The position numbers were made by a program, and so were the translations under genes. Under the pieces are notes generated by a model. It saw only the letters and a list, made by a program, of their open reading frames with translations. It made no database searches and was not told the origin of the DNA. DNA of 64,000 nt from Bacillota bacterium (GTDB lineage: Bacteria; Bacillota; Clostridia; Lachnospirales; Lachnospiraceae): positions 27,981 through 91,980 of the forward strand of contig JAEZLZ010000108.1 of the NCBI GenBank assembly GCA_023415055.1. Direction: 5' to 3'. Below, piece after piece: positions 43,942 through 52,454 of the stretch (within the stretch, counting starts at the first letter, position 1; every line of letters begins with the position of its first letter).

Positions 43942-46194
43942 CTAGTATCCAATATTTTCGGGCAAATACACTTTGATATAGGGATATCTTGAACAATAGC
44001 TTGCCTGATATTCATAAGAATAGGAAACGGTATCCACCAACTGATAAAACTCGTCCTTATCCATGATGATCCTTGCGACCAAGGGTGTTCCGTAGGAATT
44101 CACCGGTACAATTTCCTCAGGAAAATCAAATTGGATATTGCCGCCGTCAATAATTACATGGTTCTTGATATTACCGACGGGAATCGCATGGGAAGCATAG
44201 AGCTGAACGGATAGGATACCGTTTTTTATATGAATATCACCTAAGCCGTTATGGGAACCGACTCCGACGAGATTTGCACCATCACCGCGAACTTCGATAT
44301 TACCGTTAAGGATATCAACGTTTACTTTGCCGCTCAAGGAGCCGATTCCACAGCCGCAGTTAGAATCAAAGCCGATAATTATACTGCCGCCTTGAACCTG
44401 TATGCTGCCATCTTCATCGTCAATTGCTCCGATGCATACTGCATCTCTGCCTATATTTTTAATCATGATGTCAGAGTTACATAAGATATCAACATATCCC
44501 TTAAGAGTTCCGATGGCTGCTGTCTTTGTACCCTGTATTAAAATATTTATACTCCCGCCATCCATTTTTACCCGGGCATTACCGGATAGGCTGCCGATGC
44601 CGACAGAATTGTAACCCATAGACTCGACTTGAAGAATACCGGAAAGGATTTGCAACAGTGAATTGTTTGGATTCTGACCGCCGCCGATGGCTACGGATAC
44701 TTCCCCTTTGCTTATAACACGGATGTTTCCCGAGGTAGAGAATGAGATATTTCCATACGCCTGTGTTGGAGAACCACCGATACCGATTTGATGGGGCTTC
44801 TCTGCCAGAACGGTCAGATTACCATTCCCTGTGATCTTAAGATCTGCCGTCTCGGGAACACGGATACCGCTGCCTACTATCACATTATCACCAATGAATT
44901 TAAGCGTTACGGAACAGTTTTTTCCAAGAATAATTGCCGGCTTATCATCACAATAAAGACGGACCTGTTCCAATGTGATATTACAACTGTGATTGTCCGG
45001 AATGAGGATGGTCAGGACAGCTGTTCTTTCTGGATTACCCTGGATTCGGATCTCTTTCTCGTTTATCACAACCTCAGAATAATGCTCCGAGGCTAATTCA
45101 CTCAAAGATAAGCTGCTAACTCCATTGGTCTTATACTGTCTTGCCTCAGGAGCATCGTTTACGTCTATGCTATTCTTCTTTTGGAATTTAGCATGTATTT
45201 CGGGTGGAAGGCTTGTCATGAGGATGGGTCCCGGCTTTGCGGTATAAAATCCTTGAATATAGTCGACACCGAAATTAAGTGCAAGTTCAAAATCATCATA
45301 GTTCTCTACGCCCATCGCTATAATCTTGATATTGTTTTGGTGAACATAGTCCATGAGATTAGAGATCATCATTTGCTTTTTTGGATTTTCCTCCATAGGA
45401 TACCACAAAGAACGGTCTATTTTTATGTAGCATGGATTACTTTTAAAATGGTTTGGCTCACAGTAGCAAGCAGCATTATAGCGATCAATGGCGAGCTGAC
45501 ATCGGCTCTCCTGAATTCGTTTGCGAATAAGCCGTATATTGTCATCGCTTAATAAAGATGCATTACTGATTTCTATTACCAGGTTACTAAAAAGGGAACT
45601 ATGATTCTTATAAACCTCTTCAAAATCCACATCGGTCAGTAATTGATCGGAGATACTATTAATGAACAATTTCTTGGTCTGGAATATCTCCTTGTTTTCC
45701 TTCATCAAACGGAGTGTGTTGTAGAAAGTGTACTTTTCAATCTCGTAGAGTCGTTTTTCTTTCGCTGCCAGACTGAGTATCTCTACTGGTTGCAAGTTGA
45801 TTGAATTGGGATCGGTTCTCATCAAGGCCTCATAAGCAAAGATTTCACCGTTTTTGGCATCAATGATTGGCTGAAAATGATATTGAAACAGGTTGTTGTC
45901 CATCAGCCGTTGAAAGCTGATGTATCTGGTAGACCAATATTCGTAATTATCTTTTGTAAATAATTCGTCCAAATGGCGAAGTGCGTCCTGATTACTTCTC
46001 AAAATAATAATAGATCCAATCAAAAAGGATAAATCAAGACCTAAAAAAAGCAAGGTAAAATATCTGGAATAACGAATATCTACAGCAGCAATAATAAAGG
46101 TCATCATAATAAGAGTCAGATCCAGATAAAACAAGCGGAGTACTATCCTGAATTTATGTTTAAAAATATGAAATTCCTGCCATTTTTTATGCAT
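43942..46194 (-). CDS. Membrane protein: degenerate EAL domain fused to a beta-repeat domain
   Basis: 750 residues in three parts. Residues 17-65 hold two membrane helices; 85-330 form an EAL domain; 385-690 form a repeat domain. In the EAL part Glu122 (YEALMRT), Asn179, Glu208, Asp237, Lys258 and Gln314 are kept, but the second Asp of the DDFG motif is Arg238 and the first Glu of EGVE is Met294. Loss of these metal/catalytic residues predicts a c-di-GMP-binding or inactive domain. The C-terminal part has at least eight repeats of a GIG-centred motif (IGIGG 470, VAIGG 501, VGIGS 531, AAIGT 559, VCIGA 586, CGIGS 615, VGVGS 643, IPVGN 671), 27-31 residues apart, as in a beta-helix or carbohydrate-binding stack. 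Lone gene. Confidence 0.75.
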   Translation of the reverse strand: MHKKWQEFHIFKHKFRIVLRLFYLDLTLIMMTFIIAAVDIRYSRYFTLLFLGLDLSFLIGSIIILRSNQDALRHLDELFTKDNYEYWSTRYISFQRLMDNNLFQYHFQPIIDAKNGEIFAYEALMRTDPNSINLQPVEILSLAAKEKRLYEIEKYTFYNTLRLMKENKEIFQTKKLFINSISDQLLTDVDFEEVYKNHSSLFSNLVIEISNASLLSDDNIRLIRKRIQESRCQLAIDRYNAACYCEPNHFKSNPCYIKIDRSLWYPMEENPKKQMMISNLMDYVHQNNIKIIAMGVENYDDFELALNFGVDYIQGFYTAKPGPILMTSLPPEIHAKFQKKNSIDVNDAPEARQYKTNGVSSLSLSELASEHYSEVVINEKEIRIQGNPERTAVLTILIPDNHSCNITLEQVRLYCDDKPAIILGKNCSVTLKFIGDNVIVGSGIRVPETADLKITGNGNLTVLAEKPHQIGIGGSPTQAYGNISFSTSGNIRVISKGEVSVAIGGGQNPNNSLLQILSGILQVESMGYNSVGIGSLSGNARVKMDGGSINILIQGTKTAAIGTLKGYVDILCNSDIMIKNIGRDAVCIGAIDDEDGSIQVQGGSIIIGFDSNCGCGIGSLSGKVNVDILNGNIEVRGDGANLVGVGSHNGLGDIHIKNGILSVQLYASHAIPVGNIKNHVIIDGGNIQFDFPEEIVPVNSYGTPLVARIIMDKDEFYQLVDTVSYSYEYQASYCSRYPYIKVYLPENIGY

Positions 46195-46375
46195 AATTGA
46201 TCCGTACCTTTCGATTCTATTTTCAGTATGGGCTGTTAATATGTGATCAGCTGGTTTTGAGTAGTTTTTTCATATCTCTGCTATCTTGAGGAATGGCTAT
46301 CTAAATTTAGTTTACTTTCTGTATTAACTTATGTCAATCTGAAACATCGAAATATCTGTTCGGAAAAGGATACTG

Positions 46376-46389
46376 TGAACAGATGTTTG
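46376..46389. promoter_or_regulatory. LexA-type SOS box 1
   Basis: TGAACAGATGTTTG contains GAACNNNNGTTT, the LexA core known from clostridia. It lies eight bases upstream of the -35 of the radical SAM operon. Confidence 0.6.
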
Positions 46390-46396
46390 GTTAATA

Positions 46397-46425
46397 TTGA
46401 CAATAGCAAGCGAATTTGATACAAT
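46397..46425 (+). promoter_or_regulatory. Promoter of the radical SAM DNA-repair operon
   Basis: TTGACA (46397-46402), 17-base spacer, TACAAT (46420-46425). LexA-type boxes lie immediately on both sides. Confidence 0.75.
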
Positions 46426-46431
46426 AAAAAC

Positions 46432-46445
46432 AGAACAAACGTTTG
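46432..46445. promoter_or_regulatory. LexA-type SOS box 2
   Basis: AGAACAAACGTTTG contains GAACNNNNGTTT and the perfect 10-bp palindrome CAAACGTTTG. It covers the expected transcription start, six bases after the -10. Confidence 0.7.
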
Positions 46446-46462
46446 AATTTAGAGGTGCAGCT

Positions 46463-47926
46463 ATGGTGATTCAGGAGAATATGTCAATACAAAGAAAACT
46501 TGAGATACTGTCCGATGCAGCAAAATATGACGTTGCCTGCACTTCCAGCGGGGTTGACCGGAAGGGAAACGGAGCAACTATGGGGAACAGCATTGCGGCC
46601 GGTATTTGCCACAGCTTTGCTGCGGATGGCCGATGCATCTCATTGTTAAAGGTATTATACACGAATGAATGCATTTTTGACTGCAAATATTGTGCGAACC
46701 GTTCCTCAAACGATGTCGTGCGGGCTTCTTTTACTCCGCAGGAGTTAAGTGAACTAACCATGGAATTTTACCGAAGGAATTATATTGAAGGTTTATTTTT
46801 AAGCTCAGGCATCCTGAATTCGCCGAACTATACGATGGAGTTAATTCTGGAATCGCTTCGTTTACTTCGAGAGGTTCATCATTTTAACGGGTATATTCAT
46901 TGTAAAGCGATCCCCGGAGCAGACCCTGCGCTGATTGAGATGTTAGGCTGGTACACAGACCGTATGAGCATTAATCTAGAGCTGCCGACGGCGGATAGTC
47001 TTAGAGAGCTTGCGCCTCATAAGAATCGGAAGAATATATTGAAACCGATTCGCCAGATACAGCTTGGCAGGAAAAATAGTTATGAGTTATCGGGCTTAAC
47101 GGATTCTCGAAGGGAACAGAAGCTTTTGACCGGAACAGGTCCCAAGAAGGTTCTGCTTACCTCGGAGGATAACGACATCAAGGAGATTGTCGGCTTAAAC
47201 GCTGGGTTAGTGCCTTATCAGAAGAAGCCGATGATTCGCCGCAGCTTTGTTCCTGCAGGACAGAGTACGCAGATGATTGTAGGTGCCACCAAGGAAAGTG
47301 ATTATCAGATTATGTCGGTAGCCGAGGCTTTATATGATAATTTTGATTTAAAGAGAGTTTTTTATTCCGCATTTATGAATGTAAATCAGGACAGCCGCCT
47401 ACCTTCTACAGAAAGCGGACCACCTCTTTTACGTGAACATAGATTATATCAGGCAGATTGGCTGCTTCGCTTTTATGGCTTTAAGACAAATGAGCTTCTG
47501 GACGAAAGACATTCGAATTTTAACGTGCTGCTTGATCCAAAGTGCGATTGGGCTCTGCGCCATCTGGAGTTATTTCCGGTTGAGATAAATAAAGCCGATT
47601 ATTTTACTTTACTACGAGTACCTGGTGTCGGAACGAATTCAGCACAAAGGATTATTGCCTCCAGGAAGAGCTCTGTGCTTGACTTTAAGGATTTAAAGAG
47701 AATGGGCATTGTTCTGAAGCGGGCGGTGTATTTTATTACTTGCAACGGGAGGATGATGTATCCCATCAATATAGAAGAGAATTTTATTACCCGGCAGCTT
47801 GTTGCCCTAAAGGATCAAGTGCCGTTTGGTATAGACAAGGACATTACCTATCAACAGCTTTCTTTATTTGATGATGTGAGTTTTAAGACGGATTATTCCG
47901 TTTCGCAAAAGCTTGCGAACGTGTAG
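46463..47926 (+). CDS. Putative DNA modification/repair radical SAM protein (TIGR03916 type)
   Basis: A 487-residue cytosolic radical SAM enzyme. The [4Fe-4S] cysteines are Cys70, Cys74 and Cys77 (NECIFDCKYCANR). The C-terminal part carries a helix-hairpin-helix DNA-binding segment (LRVPGVGTNSAQRIIASRK...LKRMGIVLKRAVYFITCNG). This matches the family found beside, or linked to, a TIGR03915/uracil-DNA-glycosylase-like partner. The start at 46463 is used because AGAGGTG precedes it; a TTG further up would place translation across the promoter and SOS box. The partner gene follows after 33 bases. The SOS-type promoter supports a role in DNA repair; the reaction is unknown. Confidence 0.88.
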   Translation: MVIQENMSIQRKLEILSDAAKYDVACTSSGVDRKGNGATMGNSIAAGICHSFAADGRCISLLKVLYTNECIFDCKYCANRSSNDVVRASFTPQELSELTMEFYRRNYIEGLFLSSGILNSPNYTMELILESLRLLREVHHFNGYIHCKAIPGADPALIEMLGWYTDRMSINLELPTADSLRELAPHKNRKNILKPIRQIQLGRKNSYELSGLTDSRREQKLLTGTGPKKVLLTSEDNDIKEIVGLNAGLVPYQKKPMIRRSFVPAGQSTQMIVGATKESDYQIMSVAEALYDNFDLKRVFYSAFMNVNQDSRLPSTESGPPLLREHRLYQADWLLRFYGFKTNELLDERHSNFNVLLDPKCDWALRHLELFPVEINKADYFTLLRVPGVGTNSAQRIIASRKSSVLDFKDLKRMGIVLKRAVYFITCNGRMMYPINIEENFITRQLVALKDQVPFGIDKDITYQQLSLFDDVSFKTDYSVSQKLANV

Positions 47927-47959
47927 AACGGGTGTTGCCACAGTTAGGAGTTGAGTCAT

Positions 47960-48754
47960 TTGGAAAACAAACGCATCTATCTTTGCGATAATAGCATTGA
48001 TGGAATTTTCACTGCAGTTTACCTTGCCTGGAGCTCGAGGCTCGGACATGGGAATGTAAAAATTGAGGAGAAGAGTGAGGGTAGTAAGTATTCCAATATT
48101 GAGCTGTTCGCAGAATATGTCGCTGTCGATACAGATGCGGTATTGGCTGCAAAGGTAGCAGCCTCAATCCGGCTAAAAATATCTGAGGAGGCATATGAGA
48201 TGTCCTGCCGGGTTGCATTATCCGATTATCTTGGCAAGGCAGATCTGATCTATCGGTTTCTGATTCTGGGCTTTGCGGTTGGAAGCTCAATTACGGAGCA
48301 TTTAAATCATGAGGTTGTGAATACGATGTTTAAAGTGAATAAGAATGTCAGCAATGAGTCACATCATTTATTGGGGTTTCTCCGGTTTTCCGAACAGGAG
48401 AACGGATTATTGACTTCCATTATTCACCCCAAGAATAATGTGTTGTCCTTAATTACACCTCATTTCGCTGACCGTTTACCGATGGAACGATTTTTAATTT
48501 TCGATGCCAATCGAAAACTAGCCTCTCTTCATGTACCAAATACCCCTTGGATCATCGCTGAGGTACCGGATATCGATCAGGATCGTGTCCGTGAAATTTC
48601 AGCTTACGAAGATCAATATCGGGATCTATGGATTACCTTCTTTGATCACATCGCGATTAAGGAAAGAGTAAATCACAGACTTCAGAGAAATAACCTCCCG
48701 CTTCGCTTTCGAGGCGATATGACAGAGTTTAAGCGTATAAAAGACAATAATTAA
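47960..48754 (+). CDS. Putative DNA repair/metabolism protein (TIGR03915/DUF4130 type)
   Basis: A 264-residue partner of the radical SAM protein. It begins ENKRIYLCDNSIDGIFTAVYLAW, the usual opening of the TIGR03915 family (a strand followed by DGSFDG-like residues). Later segments YRDLWITFFDHIAIKERVNHRLQRNNLPLRFRGDMTEF are conserved. The uracil-DNA-glycosylase domain that is fused in some relatives is absent here. The start is a TTG either way; 47960 is preferred because TTAGGAG lies nine bases before it. Cotranscribed with the radical SAM gene. Confidence 0.82.
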   Translation: MENKRIYLCDNSIDGIFTAVYLAWSSRLGHGNVKIEEKSEGSKYSNIELFAEYVAVDTDAVLAAKVAASIRLKISEEAYEMSCRVALSDYLGKADLIYRFLILGFAVGSSITEHLNHEVVNTMFKVNKNVSNESHHLLGFLRFSEQENGLLTSIIHPKNNVLSLITPHFADRLPMERFLIFDANRKLASLHVPNTPWIIAEVPDIDQDRVREISAYEDQYRDLWITFFDHIAIKERVNHRLQRNNLPLRFRGDMTEFKRIKDNN

Positions 48755-48921
48755 TTGATAAATTAATCCAAAATTATCTCTAATTACCTGAGGTGAAATT
48801 TGGATAATTCTTAGAAACTCGAAATTGATTGGCCTGTCGTTAATTTGAACCGGCGAATAAATCGTTCGAAGTTAGAGATACTAATCCTGTAAAATTGAAA
48901 AATATTATAGGAGGAGTAGCA

Positions 48922-49284
48922 ATGAAAAAGAAATTATTTATACTGTTAGGTATATGCTGTATGGCTATGTTTTCTTTTAATGCTTGTGCAGCCGGTAATA
49001 ATGATAATAACACTAACAACGGCTCTAAGATTACAACAAAGCCTACAACAATGCCTACAGGAACAGGTACAACTAACGGAACAGGTACAACTAATGGAAC
49101 TGGTACAACGAATGGAACAGGTACAACTGGCGGAACAGGAACCACTGGAGGAACAGGAACCACCGGAGGAACAGGAACCACTGGCGGAACAGGAACGACT
49201 GGTGGAACAGGAACCACCGGAGGAACCACGAACGGAACAGGAACAACTGGCGGAACCGGTACTACTGGTGGAACGGGAAGATAA
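48922..49284 (+). CDS. Gly/Thr-repeat lipoprotein
   Basis: A 120-residue exported protein. The N-terminus KKKLFILLGICCMAMFSFNAC is a lipoprotein-like signal with a candidate lipidated cysteine at the FNAC site (a weak lipobox). After an Asn-rich stretch (GNNDNNTNNGSK) and KITTKPTTMPT, the rest is about twelve copies of the hexapeptide GTGTTN or GTGTTG encoded by an 18-bp repeat (49060-49281). TAGGAGGAG precedes the ATG. Probably a surface protein with a flexible, possibly glycosylated stalk. The repeats could vary in number by slippage. Confidence 0.65.
   Translation: MKKKLFILLGICCMAMFSFNACAAGNNDNNTNNGSKITTKPTTMPTGTGTTNGTGTTNGTGTTNGTGTTGGTGTTGGTGTTGGTGTTGGTGTTGGTGTTGGTTNGTGTTGGTGTTGGTGR
49060..49281. 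repeat. 18-bp coding tandem repeat
   Basis: About twelve degenerate copies of GGAACAGGAACCACTGGC in frame within the lipoprotein gene, each coding for GTGTTG or GTGTTN; one copy is shortened to 12 bp. Confidence 0.9.
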
Positions 49285-49291
49285 GAATCAT

Positions 49292-49320
49292 AAAAGACAA
49301 GTCATCGACTTGTCTTTTTT
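49292..49320. terminator. Bidirectional terminator
   Basis: AAAAGACAAGTC-ATC-GACTTGTCTTTT forms a 12-bp stem with a 3-base loop and T-runs on both strands; serves the lipoprotein gene and the convergent fur gene. Confidence 0.9.
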
Positions 49321-49329
49321 GCGATCTGG

Positions 49330-49728
49330 TTAATGCCTTTTTCTTGCACAATTTTTACAAATTCCTGTAATTTGTATTTGATGTTCTTTTATAATAAAAC
49401 CTTCTTCCTGCATGGCACTTTCAAGTGCATGAATTGGGCAGGACGGTAGATCAAATACTTTTTTACAATCGTCACAGATAACAAAATGTTTGTGTTCATT
49501 GCTATCGGCTTTGATTTTATAAAATATCTCATTATCATTAAGATGATACTTATCGATCAGTTTTTGATTAAGCAGAGAATCTATATTTCGATATATGGTT
49601 GATTTCGCTATTTTAGGCAATGATAGTACGACTTGTCCATAGATCTCATTAATCGACATAGGACGGTCAGATTCCCTAAGTATGGATAATATTAATTGCT
49701 TTTGTTTGGTATTTCTCTGATACTCCAT
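49330..49728 (-). CDS. Fur-family metal-dependent regulator
   Basis: A 132-residue winged-helix repressor of the Fur/Zur/PerR family. The DNA-binding part (1-75) contains STIYRNIDSLLNQKLIDKY. The structural zinc site is formed by Cys85/Cys88 (CDDC) and Cys124/Cys127 (CKNC). Regulatory metal ligands are likely among His79, His81, Cys97/His100 and His116. The subtype is not certain: it lacks the long His-rich middle of iron-type Fur and looks more Zur-like. AAGGAG precedes the ATG. It follows the HAD-GNAT gene by 17 bases and is cotranscribed with it. Confidence 0.85.
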   Translation of the reverse strand: MEYQRNTKQKQLILSILRESDRPMSINEIYGQVVLSLPKIAKSTIYRNIDSLLNQKLIDKYHLNDNEIFYKIKADSNEHKHFVICDDCKKVFDLPSCPIHALESAMQEEGFIIKEHQIQITGICKNCARKRH

Positions 49729-49745
49729 TTCGGTACTCCTTTATA

Positions 49746-50939
49746 TTACAGAGATGTTTCACTATGATTAATCTCATAACGATTGTAACTAAGATGATCC
49801 CGATGGACTACTCCGATCAATTTCATACCGGACCTTACGGCTACCTGCTGAGAGGAAATATTATTATGATGAATGAGTGCAGTAATAGTATTTAACCCCA
49901 GCTTCGAAAAACCATATTGTAGAGTTGCCTTAACGCATTCGACGGCATATCCCTGACCTTGATAGGATGGATCCAAAAAATAACCGAGCTCATAGATTGC
50001 CTCCTGTCCGATAGCCTTATACTCGATGCCGCATCTGCCAATCAGGCGATCTGTCTGCTTGAGGTACACACCCCATAATCCATAACCGTAAAAATGATAG
50101 ATGTTTTTAATATATGCTTCCAGCTTTTCTTTCTCAATTACTTTATTACTGGTGTAATTCGTCAAATATTCCTGTATCATGGGTTTATTGCAGATAGCAC
50201 AATAGTCTTCGAAATCCTCCATTGCTAATTCGCGTAGAATAAGCCGGTCAGTATGAAGTATCGTAGCGGGCTGTATATGGGCATGTTGATATACCATATG
50301 GATAAAATCATAGTCCACCTCATCAAAGCCTTCTACCAGAATAGCAGCCTGACTGAGATCCTGATTACCGGAGTTTGGATTGAGATAACCAATAGAGGTG
50401 ATATGAGCCGCAGCGGCTGCAGTTACGCCGTGATAGGAATCTTCGATTACGATACATTCCGAAGGGTCAACGCCTAAGTATTTTGCTGCAGCAAGAAAGA
50501 TGTCCGGTGCAGGCTTTGGATGAGCAACCGTTGTTCCCGATATGTAACCGTCCATGATATCATCAATCTGCAGATACTGCATCACCTCTTTTATGTTTAA
50601 AGCTGAGGATGAGGAAGCAATTATCATCTTGATTCCATGCATTTTTAGGTTCTTCATTAAATCGATGACGTATGGAATGGCGATATACCCTTCTGTTCGG
50701 CTTAACTCGTCCTTCATTTCTTCATTTGCCTTCAAGAGCTCTTCAGCAGTTACAGATAGATGGAAATCTTCTACTATCTTTTTGCACATATGATAAGTGG
50801 TGGTCCCGATAAATTTATATGCATAGTCAATGGTTATATCGACATTATATTTTTTTAATGCAAGAACAGCAGCCCTGGCATGCTGAGGCTCACTGTCTAT
50901 AATTACTCCATCCATATCAAATAAAACAGCTTTTAGCAA
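49746..50939 (-). CDS. HAD phosphatase fused to a GNAT acetyltransferase
   Basis: A 397-residue two-domain protein. Residues 1-220 are a beta-phosphoglucomutase-like HAD hydrolase: nucleophile motif LFDMDGVIIDSEP, motif II IIASSSS, and motif IV-type VIEDSYHGVTAAAAA. Residues 225-397 are a RimJ/RimL-type GNAT domain (TDRLILRELAMEDFEDYCAICN; GYFLDPSYQGQGYAVECVKATLQYGFSKLGLNTITALIHHNNISSQ). The reading frame is continuous, so this is a true fusion. It starts with TTG after GGAGG eight bases upstream. Substrates unknown. Confidence 0.85.
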   Translation of the reverse strand: MLKAVLFDMDGVIIDSEPQHARAAVLALKKYNVDITIDYAYKFIGTTTYHMCKKIVEDFHLSVTAEELLKANEEMKDELSRTEGYIAIPYVIDLMKNLKMHGIKMIIASSSSALNIKEVMQYLQIDDIMDGYISGTTVAHPKPAPDIFLAAAKYLGVDPSECIVIEDSYHGVTAAAAAHITSIGYLNPNSGNQDLSQAAILVEGFDEVDYDFIHMVYQHAHIQPATILHTDRLILRELAMEDFEDYCAICNKPMIQEYLTNYTSNKVIEKEKLEAYIKNIYHFYGYGLWGVYLKQTDRLIGRCGIEYKAIGQEAIYELGYFLDPSYQGQGYAVECVKATLQYGFSKLGLNTITALIHHNNISSQQVAVRSGMKLIGVVHRDHLSYNRYEINHSETSL

Positions 50940-51054
50940 TTGGTAATCCTCCGAATCTAATTCTTTCTAAAGTATACAACTTTTTTATTCGCCTTTCAAG
51001 CTTGCAATTCACCTCAGTCTGAAGCATAATAATAGCGGAAAGAAATGCCTTCCG

Positions 51055-51489
51055 CTATTCCCGGTCAAGTATTTTTTCAAAGAACAGTCCGGCTAGAAAC
51101 CAAGCCGGAGCATAATCCAGTCGAATAACTCCTTTGTAATTTAATCTGGCTTTGCTGTAATCCCATGGACATGCACCGCGTTTTTTCAGGAACACACCAG
51201 TGGTGTATTCTCCAATAAAGATTAATAACGTATACACACCTCCTCGAAGCAGTGCACAATGATTTTTCAGCTTTTTACAGATTGGAGTAAGGCAGGCTGC
51301 CATTCCGTAGATGGGAAACATCCATACGGAGGTATGGCAGGTTAAGGTTTTGTCCGTATGCTTCCTTAAAGAATCGAGACCGGTCCAGAAGCATTCCATG
51401 CACCAACCACATAGCCCGCAGATAATAAAATTTTGCATGTTTTTTTTCATAAAGATAGTATTCGTGAAAAAGGGTGGTCTATGCAACAA
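51055..51489 (-). CDS. Small membrane protein (putative ABC-transporter type IV, CmpB-like domain)
   Basis: A 144-residue membrane protein with three to four hydrophobic segments, including NFIICGLCGWCMECFWTGL and LRGGVYTLLIFIGEYTTGVFLKK. The pattern C-x-WDYS and the YAPAWFLAGLFFE end resemble the PF06541 family of predicted permease-like proteins. No good ribosome site is seen at 51489; an ATG at 51450 (MKKNMQNFII) is an alternative start. A hairpin (AATAGCGGAA/TTCCGCTATT) overlaps the stop. Function unknown. Confidence 0.6.
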   Translation of the reverse strand: MLHRPPFFTNTIFMKKNMQNFIICGLCGWCMECFWTGLDSLRKHTDKTLTCHTSVWMFPIYGMAACLTPICKKLKNHCALLRGGVYTLLIFIGEYTTGVFLKKRGACPWDYSKARLNYKGVIRLDYAPAWFLAGLFFEKILDRE

Positions 51490-51567
51490 AATGAAATATT
51501 GTTAAAGATATGGGGAAAGATAAAATAATTAAAATTAAAAATTGAAAATTAAGAAGGGTGAATAAAT

Positions 51568-52059
51568 ATGGAGATCGAACGCAAATATCTGGTACAAGAG
51601 TTACCGGAGAATCTGTCACAATATAATTATAAGAAAATAGAACAGGGTTATCTATGCCATAATCCGACCATTCGAATCCGCAAAAGCAATGAGGATTATA
51701 TCCTTACTTATAAATCTAAATTCGGCCTTGAACCGGCAGAAGAAGGCGGACCATTGGTAAACAATGAAGTGGAGTTGCCCTTAACTGAAGAAGCCTATCT
51801 AACACTGCGAGGCAAGACGGACGGTAATATGGTATATAAGACGCGCTATCTCATTCCTTTGTGGGATGGACTGACGGCGGAGCTTGATATATTTGATGGG
51901 CTGCTTCGAGGATTGATTCTTGTTGAGGTAGAATTTTCCGATCGTCAGGGCGCTGATGAATTTTGCCCTCCGGCATGGTTTGGTAAGGACCTGTCCGGCG
52001 ATCGTCGCTTTACAAACTATCATTTGTCAAAGTTATCCAATTTATCAGAATTAGGTTGA
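51568..52059 (+). CDS. CYTH-domain phosphohydrolase/adenylate-cyclase-like protein
   Basis: A 163-residue protein of the CYTH/triphosphate tunnel superfamily. The hallmark ExExK is at the N-terminus (MEIERKYLV), followed by RIRKS, the LTYKSKFG strand and the charged LVEVEFSD strand that line the tunnel. Bacterial members hydrolyse inorganic tripolyphosphate or related triphosphates. AGAAGGGTG precedes the ATG. It heads a short run with two tiny genes and an HD-domain hydrolase, which could mean shared nucleotide or polyphosphate metabolism. Confidence 0.83.
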   Translation: MEIERKYLVQELPENLSQYNYKKIEQGYLCHNPTIRIRKSNEDYILTYKSKFGLEPAEEGGPLVNNEVELPLTEEAYLTLRGKTDGNMVYKTRYLIPLWDGLTAELDIFDGLLRGLILVEVEFSDRQGADEFCPPAWFGKDLSGDRRFTNYHLSKLSNLSELG

Positions 52060-52128
52060 TTCCACCTCGGATAGGCTGTGAAGGTTTGTACATACTAATT
52101 CTTATCATTTACAGAATGGAGGGTAATT

Positions 52129-52263
52129 ATGCCGAAGGACAGTCAACCGGATAACAAGCGGGCGAGAGTAGAAAAAGCAAATCATCAGACCCCGATCACA
52201 AAAGAGAATCAGAATAAAAATAAAAATGCAAAAAGAAAATCCATTGAAAATAATGATGTATAA
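52129..52263 (+). CDS. Small basic hydrophilic protein, 44 aa
   Basis: A 44-residue frame (MPKDSQPDNKRARVEKANHQ...) with GGAGGG five bases before the ATG. It is highly charged, rich in Lys, Asn and Gln, without hydrophobic segments; likely unstructured or nucleic-acid binding. It is followed after 14 bases by another tiny gene. No family recognised. Confidence 0.55.
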   Translation: MPKDSQPDNKRARVEKANHQTPITKENQNKNKNAKRKSIENNDV

Positions 52264-52277
52264 GCAGGAGGTACAAT

Positions 52278-52454
52278 ATGGCGAAGGCAGGAATGAGAAG
52301 ACCGAATGTAACTGAGCCTCACGGTACAGAAGGATGGCAAAGTATGCATATACAAAAGAATGAGGTGGATCCGGTACCTGAGATTCAGGGTAAGGCAAAG
52401 TCGGGTCATGAGAAAGCAAATCCGATCCATCAAAGGATGAAAGAGAATGATTAA
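52278..52454 (+). CDS. Small hydrophilic protein, 58 aa
   Basis: A 58-residue frame (MAKAGMRRPNVTEPHGTEGW...) with AGGAGGTAC before the ATG. Charged, with several histidines and prolines and no membrane segment. Its last eight bases overlap the start of the HD-domain gene, which argues for translational coupling. No family recognised; the length and composition are reminiscent of small spore-type proteins, but this is a guess. Confidence 0.6.
   Translation: MAKAGMRRPNVTEPHGTEGWQSMHIQKNEVDPVPEIQGKAKSGHEKANPIHQRMKEND

Noticed and set aside
48840..49333. Pro/Val-rich and Glu/Gln-rich repeat frames over the lipoprotein gene
   Set aside because: They are other-frame readings of the 18-bp repeat; only the frame with signal sequence and AGGAGG is credible.
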